Source: Saccharibacillus endophyticus
Lineage (GTDB): Bacteria > Bacillota > Bacilli > Paenibacillales > Paenibacillaceae
Reading direction: 5' to 3'
NCBI RefSeq assembly: GCF_013185185.1
Contig: NZ_JAAZWE010000001.1
Location: 496,001 to 560,000 of the forward strand
Length of the DNA: 64,000 nucleotides
Position numbers and translations under genes: made by a program. Shown piece after piece: positions 58,513-64,000 of the stretch (position 1 is the first letter of the stretch; each line of letters begins with the position of its first letter). A model generated the notes under the pieces. It ran no database searches, had not been told where the DNA came from, and worked only from the letters and a program-made list of their open reading frames with translations.

Positions 58513-59451
58513 GTGTGGTTTATGTTCGCAATTGCAGCTTCCGCTTGCTTCGGTATTCGGGGGATTTTGTATCAATGGACTTCGCAGCGGCCGGCAGATC
58601 GAAATCTGCTGTTCGTGGGCGTGTATTTGTCGGGAATTATCGTCTCGCTTCTGCTGAATTGGCAGGCGAAACAGCCCTGGAACGACGGGATTGAGCTGGG
58701 CATTCTAATGGGGATGTTTTCTTTTGCCGCCAATGCTTCGTTGTATCGGGGCTACGAGGTCGGCCGCGCGTCGGTCGTGGCGTTCTTCTCTGCTTTGTCA
58801 CCGCTGGTTGTCGTTCTGGCCGCTTATCTGCTATGGAGCGAAGCGCCGGGCGTTTTGCAGGGAGTCGGCTTCGCCATAGTCGTGCTGGCGCTCGTCATCG
58901 TCCGTTACGGACAAGATCTTCGCAGCGGTCAGCTTCGCGGTTGGAGTTGGGGAACGCTCGCGATGCTGCTATACAGCTTCACGGATTTGAGTTCCAAACA
59001 ATCCGTGCTGGTCGGCGCATCGATGCTGCCGGTGTTGACGATGATGTTCGTGACGGGGACGGTATTGTTTCTGGGGATGTACGTCGCAGATCAGGTTCGG
59101 AAAAGCCGCGGGAAAAAGGAAGCGGTAAATGATACGGCGTCTAATCTGGAGAATCAACAACCTGCATCAGCTGCTACCGCCCCCGACCTTACGGCTTCTG
59201 CCGCCTGGACGATGCGGCGCACATTGTTATGGGGCATGACCGTAGGTCTGACCAATATCGCAGGCATGGTTCTGATGCTGAACGCGCTGCAGGAAGGCGT
59301 CACGGGCATCGTCTCCGCGATTACTGCGATGAGCGTGATCGTCGTGATTTTGTACGCGCGCTTTTATTTGAAAGAAACGATGAGCCGCCGCGAAGCGTTA
59401 GGCATTTTGCTTGCTTTTGCGGGGATTGTCGTACTGAGGTTGGCTTCTTGA
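58513..59451 (+). CDS. EamA/DMT family transporter
   Basis: 312 residues with ten hydrophobic segments in two EamA repeats, split by a ~35-residue polar loop (about 195-230). First repeat starts WFMFAIAASACFGIRGILYQ; the second ends with ALGILLAFAGIVVLRLAS. Such proteins export amino acids or other metabolites. Start GTG at 58513: GGAGG at 58495 is 13 nt away, AGGG at 58502 is nearer, so the start is somewhat uncertain. It follows the DapA-like gene on the same strand and may export or import a related compound. Confidence 0.85.
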   Translation: MWFMFAIAASACFGIRGILYQWTSQRPADRNLLFVGVYLSGIIVSLLLNWQAKQPWNDGIELGILMGMFSFAANASLYRGYEVGRASVVAFFSALSPLVVVLAAYLLWSEAPGVLQGVGFAIVVLALVIVRYGQDLRSGQLRGWSWGTLAMLLYSFTDLSSKQSVLVGASMLPVLTMMFVTGTVLFLGMYVADQVRKSRGKKEAVNDTASNLENQQPASAATAPDLTASAAWTMRRTLLWGMTVGLTNIAGMVLMLNALQEGVTGIVSAITAMSVIVVILYARFYLKETMSRREALGILLAFAGIVVLRLAS

Positions 59452-59718
59452 AAAAGAAAAAGCGCCCGGGTTTTTGGGGACGCTAACATTATAAGAAAGA
59501 TCCTATTCGGTTTGGGAGCTTGATGGCTGCAGGAGAAATTCGTTCAAGACGCTGTTTCACTCGGAAAATGGATTAGATTTAAACAAGGAGTTTTCCGAGT
59601 TCAAAGGCGTCAACATAGCGCTGAGTGTTACCGCAGGTTTTCTTCGAAATCCTGTATTTCACTGAATTTCTCCCTCCGCCGTACGCTTTGCCACGAATCA
59701 AATCTTTCTCTGCCTGTT
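59452..59718. other. Gene-free stretch with one inverted repeat
   Basis: No supported gene. ACTCGGAAAA (59559-59568) and TTTTCCGAGT (59591-59600) form a 10-bp inverted repeat with a 22-nt interior. A weak hairpin (AGCG..CGCT) follows the EamA stop directly. Otherwise I see nothing. Confidence 0.4.
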
Positions 59719-59746
59719 AGCGCCCTTAAAGCTGGGCGCTTTTTTG
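59719..59746 (+). terminator. Terminator between EamA and ecfT
   Basis: AGCGCCC and GGGCGCT form a perfect 7-bp stem with an 8-nt loop followed by six T on the plus strand. It lies just beyond the stop of the convergent ecfT gene. Confidence 0.8.
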
Positions 59747-59753
59747 AGTGAGT

Positions 59754-60572
59754 TTAGATATGGGGAAGATAGTCATCTAAAACAAGAAGAGCGCTTAAAC
59801 TTAACAACATAAGCAATCCGGCTGCAAGATCGAGCTTCGTCAAACAAAGCGGGCGGTATACGGTTCTCCCCCGCCCGTCGCCGTAAGCCCGCGCTTCGAT
59901 CGCCAGCGTCAAATGATCGGCTCGGCGGGCGGTGCTGACCAGTAGGGGAACCAGGATCGGGATGAACTCGCTTAGACGAGACAGCGGATTGCGACTGGAT
60001 GGCTCGAAGCCTCTGGCTCGCCTTGCCAATCGAATACGGTGGATTTCTTCCAGGATTGTCGGGATGAATCGAATGGCGATTACGACCATCAGCGAGAATT
60101 GTTCGACGGGAACGCGCAGCTTGGACAACGGCTTCAGCAGCGTTTCCAGTCCCTGCGCCAGAACGAGAGGTCGGGTCGTGCCCGTCAGCGCGGATGCCGG
60201 CAGAATCATCAGCAGGATGCGCCAGACGATTCGGATTCCTTCTTCGATCCCTTCGACGGTGACTTGCAGGAAACCATATGAAGCGAGAATCGTTTGTCCT
60301 TTTCCCAGCATCGCATGATACAGCAGCGTGAGCAGCAGAACCGGAAGCAGCGGCAGCAGACCCCGCAGGTAAAAAAGAACCGGAATACGCGATACAAGCA
60401 AAATGACCACGACCGCGATCGTCGCCGCAACATAACCGCTTCGGTGATCCAGCATCATGATGACCACCATCAGCATTAATAGGCTAATCAGCTTGATACG
60501 AGGATCAAGACGGTGCAAAATGGATTTCCGCTCAATGAACTGGCCGACTAACAATCGATCAGAACGGTTCAT
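59754..60572 (-). CDS. ecfT: ECF transporter transmembrane subunit EcfT
   Basis: About 272 residues of the CbiQ/EcfT family with five to six membrane segments. The two coupling-helix Ala-Arg-Gly type motifs are visible (RLARRARGFEPSS and TLAIEARAYGDGRGRT), which grip the two ATPases. ATG at 60572 is preferred because CAGGAGG is 8 nt away; it overlaps the end of ecfA2 by 14 bp. Last gene of the bioY operon, so the complex imports biotin. Confidence 0.9.
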   Translation of the reverse strand: MNRSDRLLVGQFIERKSILHRLDPRIKLISLLMLMVVIMMLDHRSGYVAATIAVVVILLVSRIPVLFYLRGLLPLLPVLLLTLLYHAMLGKGQTILASYGFLQVTVEGIEEGIRIVWRILLMILPASALTGTTRPLVLAQGLETLLKPLSKLRVPVEQFSLMVVIAIRFIPTILEEIHRIRLARRARGFEPSSRNPLSRLSEFIPILVPLLVSTARRADHLTLAIEARAYGDGRGRTVYRPLCLTKLDLAAGLLMLLSLSALLVLDDYLPHI

Positions 60573-61485
60573 CCGACGGGCCTCCTGTTTCTTTTCGGGC
60601 ATTCCAGGCTTCCTTTACCCGCTCAAGAACATCCGCTTCGCGGCAGCTTGCCGGATTCAACGCTCGACCTGACAGCTGCCCGGTCAAGCGCAGCAGTTCG
60701 ATCGCTTCCGGCAGCGGCATTCCGGCCTGACTGAGCAACTCGCTTCGATGCAAAAACAACTCGTCTGCCGTGTCGTGTGCCAACAGACGTCCCTCATGCA
60801 GCAATGCAACGCGATCCGAATACTCCGCAACATCCTCCATCCGGTGGGAAATAAACAACACCGCGCGTTGTTCGTGCTGCAGGCCGTTTCGCTGCCAATC
60901 TCGAAGAAGCTTCAGCAGCTCGCGCCGGCTTACCGGATCGAGTGCGGCTGTAGGCTCGTCCAAAATCAACAATCGAGGATTCGCGATGAGCACGGAAGCA
61001 ATAGCCAGCCGTCTTTTTTGTCCCCCGCTGAGTAAAAAAGGCGATTGCTGGAGCAGTTCTTCGCTTAAGCCGAACGTCGGAAGGATTGCTCGAATGGATG
61101 CCGCAATTTCTTTCGAAGAATCTCCCCGCATTCGCAAAGCAAAGCTCAATTCTTTCTCGACGGTCGTTTCGAAGATCTGATGCTCCGGATATTGAAAAAC
61201 AAATCCGATCTCAGGCACAACGCGAGCACGTCCTTTGCGATCTCTGGCCATCGATTGTCCTTCAAGCCGGTATTCACCCGTAAATTCGGGGATCAGTCCT
61301 TTAAACAAACGGGCCAGCGTAGACTTGCCGGCTCCGGTCTTGCCGATCAACGCGGTCCAGGTTCCGGGTTCCAATGTTAGATCGATATGCTTCAGCACAG
61401 GCGTTCCGTCCAGTTTAACGCAGACGTCGCGAAGCTCCCAACCGCTTTGCTGCTCGATAACGGTCTTTTTTATCCGATTGACCAT
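60559..61485 (-). CDS. ecfA2: ECF transporter ATPase EcfA2
   Basis: 308 residues, ABC ATPase of the ECF group. Walker A GKTGAGKST, Q loop FVFQYPEHQIFE, signature LSGGQKRR, Walker B LLILDEPTAALDP and switch His in ISHRMED. The extended C-terminal region beyond residue 270 is longer than usual. Start overlaps the end of ecfA1 by 16 bp. It forms a heterodimer with EcfA1 to power the transporter. Confidence 0.9.
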   Translation of the reverse strand: MVNRIKKTVIEQQSGWELRDVCVKLDGTPVLKHIDLTLEPGTWTALIGKTGAGKSTLARLFKGLIPEFTGEYRLEGQSMARDRKGRARVVPEIGFVFQYPEHQIFETTVEKELSFALRMRGDSSKEIAASIRAILPTFGLSEELLQQSPFLLSGGQKRRLAIASVLIANPRLLILDEPTAALDPVSRRELLKLLRDWQRNGLQHEQRAVLFISHRMEDVAEYSDRVALLHEGRLLAHDTADELFLHRSELLSQAGMPLPEAIELLRLTGQLSGRALNPASCREADVLERVKEAWNARKETGGPSDEPF

Positions 61486-62270
61486 TGCGATGCAACACGT
61501 CCTTTCCAGTCGGCGGCCGTTTCTCCGGTCCAGCCGAGCAGCTGCCCTATTCGAACGGCAAAAGGTTGTTCCAGTCCGTACTGCTCAAGCGGCGTCTCCC
61601 GGAAAAAGCTGTCCGGCGAACCGTCGAATACCAACGTTCCCTGATCCAGCAGCAGAACGCGACGCGATGCCAAAACTTCGTCCATATGATGGGTGATTTG
61701 CACGACGGTTATTCCTTGCTGATGAAAATCCCGCATGAGTTTGATCAGTTCGCTGCGGCCTTCAGGATCGAGCATGGAAGTCGCTTCATCGAAGACGATG
61801 AATTGAGGTTGCATCGCGATGACCGCCGCAACGGCAGCCCTCTGCTTCTGTCCGCCCGACAGCTCGTGCGGAGCGGAATTGGCGTACGACTCCAGCCCTA
61901 CGGCTTGCAGCGCACTGCGAACCCGTTCTCCGATTTCGTTAGCAGGAACAGCGATGTTTTCCAAACCGAATATAATCTCGTCCGTGACATTTGTCGTAAT
62001 AAATTGATCTTCGGGATTTTGAAAGACCAAGCCGACGGCTTGGCGAATACCGCGAGCTTGTTTGGGATCGGACATCGTTTTTTCACCGAGTCGAACGGAA
62101 CCTTTTTTGGCAGGCAGCAGCCCGTTCATAAGCTTGGCGAGGGTAGATTTTCCGCTCCCGTTACCCCCTACGATCGAGATAAATTCTCCCTTTTCGATCG
62201 CGAAACTGACGTCTTTCAATACCTCTTGATCCCTGCGATAGTAATAACCGACTTGATCGAAGACCAGCAT
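61470..62270 (-). CDS. ecfA1: ECF transporter ATPase EcfA1
   Basis: About 266 residues with Walker A GGNGSGKST, FVFQNPEDQFI-type Q loop (LVFQNPEDQFITTNV), signature LSGGQKQR, Walker B FIVFDEATSMLDP and ITHHMDEV. The ATG at 62270 comes one base after the bioY stop, so translation is coupled; a longer frame from 62297 lies within bioY and is less likely. Partner of EcfA2 in the biotin importer. Confidence 0.9.
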   Translation of the reverse strand: MLVFDQVGYYYRRDQEVLKDVSFAIEKGEFISIVGGNGSGKSTLAKLMNGLLPAKKGSVRLGEKTMSDPKQARGIRQAVGLVFQNPEDQFITTNVTDEIIFGLENIAVPANEIGERVRSALQAVGLESYANSAPHELSGGQKQRAAVAAVIAMQPQFIVFDEATSMLDPEGRSELIKLMRDFHQQGITVVQITHHMDEVLASRRVLLLDQGTLVFDGSPDSFFRETPLEQYGLEQPFAVRIGQLLGWTGETAADWKGRVASQWSIG

Positions 62271-62271
62271 A

Positions 62272-62826
62272 TCAGGCGCCGAGCACTTTCTCTTCAACCG
62301 GACTGACCGCGCGGGCTTGCACGACCACGATCGCAGCGATCACGGCCTTCACGATATCTCCGGGCACAAAGGCCAGCGAGGCAATCAATCCTGTCCATAT
62401 CGGCGTGTTCGTAATCAAAGCCATGACGACCGCTCCGATCGCTCCGCCCATAATAACGCTGAACGCAATATTTATAGCTATGAGTTTCCAAGTTTTCAGC
62501 TTCGGCCATACTCGTTCGGTCGCCCAGCCGATGCAGAATGCAACCAGCGGCCAGCTGAAGATGTACCCGGCGGTCGGACCTACCAAAGGAGCCAATCCCC
62601 CCGACCCGCCGGCAAGGATAGGCAGGCCGAGCGCAACCAGCACGATAAACAGAATCAAGCTGATCGAGCCCGTTTTTTTACCGAGAAAACCGCCGGCCAG
62701 CATTACCCCCAATGTCTGAAGGGTGATCGGAACGGGAATGAATCCGAGCGGAATCGGAGGAATCATCCCCAATACGGCGATCAGTGCAGCAAATAAAGCG
62801 GCATATACCATTTCTTTTGTTTTCAT
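62272..62826 (-). CDS. bioY: Biotin ECF transporter S component BioY
   Basis: 184 residues with six membrane segments, the BioY pattern throughout: AALFAALIAVLGMIPPIPLG, PVPITLQTLGVMLAGGFLG, GGSGGLAPLVGPTAGYIFSW and the C-terminal FVPGDIVKAVIAAIV. It binds biotin and delivers it through EcfA1A2T. ATG at 62826 with GGAGG upstream. A BirA operator overlapping its promoter at 62924-62961 confirms biotin control. First gene of the bioY-ecfA1-ecfA2-ecfT operon. Confidence 0.95.
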   Translation of the reverse strand: MKTKEMVYAALFAALIAVLGMIPPIPLGFIPVPITLQTLGVMLAGGFLGKKTGSISLILFIVLVALGLPILAGGSGGLAPLVGPTAGYIFSWPLVAFCIGWATERVWPKLKTWKLIAINIAFSVIMGGAIGAVVMALITNTPIWTGLIASLAFVPGDIVKAVIAAIVVVQARAVSPVEEKVLGA

Positions 62827-62902
62827 GACATTGTCAACCTCCGATATCGTTCTTCTTACTATGTAGGCAAGCTAGTCCGATCCTGCTTGCTTCGTGCTTT
62901 TG

Positions 62903-62961
62903 CATTATAGCCTGATCGAAATCTATTGTAAACCATATTTTTCATTTATGGTTAACAATAG
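62903..62961 (-). promoter_or_regulatory. bioY promoter with BirA operator
   Basis: On the minus strand TTTACA, 17 bp, TATAAT form a strong promoter (the -10 lies near 62903-62908). The inverted repeat TTGTAAACC (62926-62934) / GGTTAACAA (62950-62958), 15-bp spacer, matches the BirA biotin operator and covers the -35 box. Biotin-loaded BirA would therefore repress the operon. Confidence 0.92.
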
Positions 62962-63013
62962 ATTTCTGCTTAAGTCGACTCGCCGTCTTGTCAGACTCGC
63001 TCAACTTTATAGC

Positions 63014-63060
63014 CGATAAAAAGAAGCGCCCCCTTTCCGCAGAAAGGAGCCGCTTCTTTT
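63014..63060 (-). terminator. Terminator of the substrate-binding protein gene
   Basis: AAAAAGAAGCG and CGCTTCTTTTT, with an inner CCTTTC / GAAAGG stem, form a long hairpin that begins at the stop codon of the gene at 63060. A and T runs on both sides allow action in either direction. Confidence 0.85.
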
Positions 63061-64000
63061 TACTTGAACAGGTCCGGATACAATTCTTTCGACAATTTCT
63101 CGATCCCTTTCAAAGAATCGTACCCATAACCGAACATATAGTTATAATTCATGGCATAAACTTGTTGGTTTTTAATCGCTTGCATGCTTGAGAGCTTAGG
63201 ATTCGCGTATAGCGCTTCTTTGACCTTCTCGGTCTGCTCGCCGTCCGGAATGATGATGATATCGGGGTCGGTCTCGATCAGCATCTCGATACTGCCGTCG
63301 CCCGCGCGATCTTTGAGCGGATTGTCGAGTTTGATCTTGTTCATGACGTCGTTGAAAAAGGTTTCTCCCTGAAGCGTCAGCAGGCTGACTTCGCTCGCGT
63401 CGAACATATGCAGGTAAACATACGTCTTGTTTTCCGTGATCGTGCTCAGCTTCGAGGTCACGGCTTCTTCGCGCTTTTTCAGGTCGTCGATGAAGGTCTG
63501 CGCATTTTCTTGAACGTCGAAAATTTTGCCCAGGTTTTCGATGTCGGCATAGACCGAATCGTACGTGCCGCCCGCGATCGAAGATTCCAGCACGTACGTC
63601 TTGACGCCCATCTCGTTCAGCGAGTCGACCGTTCCCGTACCCCAATCCGCGTTGTCGAACAATCCGCCGCGGCCCAACACGATGTCCGGATCGACGCCGA
63701 GCGTGACTTCTTTGCCGACATAACCTTGATCGAGAATGTTCAGCTTCGCGTATTCGTCGGCTACGTCCGGATCGCCTTCGCCCTGCCCTGCGCCGACGCC
63801 GACGATCTTATCGCCGAGTCCCAAGTGCAGCAACAGTTCGGCAGTAGGGCGGGTGTTAGCCATGATGCGCTCGGGGGCTTTGTCGAAGGTTTGGTCTTTG
63901 GCTGTCCACTCCGTGCCGCCCTCAGCCTTGGCCACGTTCGGCATCGTCAACGGGTAAAGAGCCGCTTCGGTTTGCGCTGCCGTTTCCGTCGATCCCGCGG
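63060..64000 (-). CDS. Siderophore/iron-type ABC substrate-binding lipoprotein (partial)
   Basis: The frame is open to the right edge; the visible part lacks the signal peptide but begins with a low-complexity linker (GSTETAAQTEAALYPLT) typical of a lipoprotein after its Cys. The rest is the FecB/BtuF type two-lobed fold joined by a long helix: PERIMANTRPTAELLLHLGL, GDKIVGVGAGQGEGD, DIVLGRGGLF, SIEMLIETDPDIIIIPDGEQ and the end KGIEKLSKELYPDLF. It should capture ferric siderophore, heme or cobalamin outside the cell. The permease and ATPase genes are not in this window. A strong terminator follows. Confidence 0.85.
   Translation of the reverse strand, partial: AGSTETAAQTEAALYPLTMPNVAKAEGGTEWTAKDQTFDKAPERIMANTRPTAELLLHLGLGDKIVGVGAGQGEGDPDVADEYAKLNILDQGYVGKEVTLGVDPDIVLGRGGLFDNADWGTGTVDSLNEMGVKTYVLESSIAGGTYDSVYADIENLGKIFDVQENAQTFIDDLKKREEAVTSKLSTITENKTYVYLHMFDASEVSLLTLQGETFFNDVMNKIKLDNPLKDRAGDGSIEMLIETDPDIIIIPDGEQTEKVKEALYANPKLSSMQAIKNQQVYAMNYNYMFGYGYDSLKGIEKLSKELYPDLFK

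Noticed and set aside
1-64000. tRNA, rRNA, CRISPR arrays, insertion sequences
   Set aside because: I looked for CCA-ended cloverleaf-like stretches, regular spacer repeats and transposase motifs on both strands and found none that I could support.

Overview
The window looks like a chromosomal segment from a Paenibacillaceae-type Gram-positive bacterium (Paenibacillus, Saccharibacillus or a relative). The reasons are strong AGGAGG ribosome-binding sites with many TTG/GTG starts, CcpA-type cre boxes, LplB/LplC-type sugar ABC permeases without their own ATPase, many AraC regulators, and DUF896 (YnzC-like) proteins. Most of the window is moderately GC-rich. Several genes are clearly more AT-rich (1-1608, about 6480-9225, 10795-12126 and the GH3 gene at 26426-28705), which suggests mosaic acquisition. 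I see no rRNA, tRNA, insertion sequence or CRISPR array.

Layout. 1-1608: AT-rich 3' part of a protein cut by the window edge, with a C-terminal PD-(D/E)XK nuclease-like motif. 1623-6181: AraC regulator, sugar acetyltransferase, DUF1349 protein, decayed gene remnants, MFS exporter. 6480-12126: a flavoenzyme block with a MarR regulator, a small winged-helix protein, an NfsA-like nitroreductase and three luciferase-like (LLM) monooxygenases; a recurring TTAN-N4-CTAA motif is a candidate operator. 12177-20941: stress and regulation genes (ArsR, two DUF896 paralogues, SDR plus MarR with a striking double-palindrome operator, glyoxalase-like protein, esterase, NarL-type two-component system next to an MMPL transporter). 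21092-25758: GH35 beta-galactosidase with AraC, DinB protein, and a TetR/NTF2-like autoregulated pair.

26426-55690 is a large pectin/rhamnogalacturonan utilisation locus: GH3, epimerase-like protein, TetR, SDR, GPH symporter, GH78 rhamnosidase, AraC; a three-gene operon that reads as an L-galactose oxidation pathway (amidohydrolase lactonase, L-galactose dehydrogenase-like aldo/keto reductase, LgoD-like L-galactonate dehydrogenase) with a divergent AraC; pectin methylesterase CE8, alpha/beta hydrolase and GH105; AraC; GH28 polygalacturonase and GH43; a membrane-anchored AraC sensor; and the LplB/LplC/solute-binding importer. None of the catalytic enzymes shows a signal peptide, so the locus appears built to import oligosaccharides and finish degradation in the cytoplasm. 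cre boxes at 36370 and 52140 point to catabolite repression.

55824-64000: a MocR/DapA-like divergent pair, an EamA exporter preceded by a 96-nt nested inverted repeat, a dedicated biotin ECF transporter operon (bioY-ecfA1-ecfA2-ecfT) with a clear BirA operator, and the 3' part of a siderophore/iron-type substrate-binding lipoprotein that runs off the right edge.
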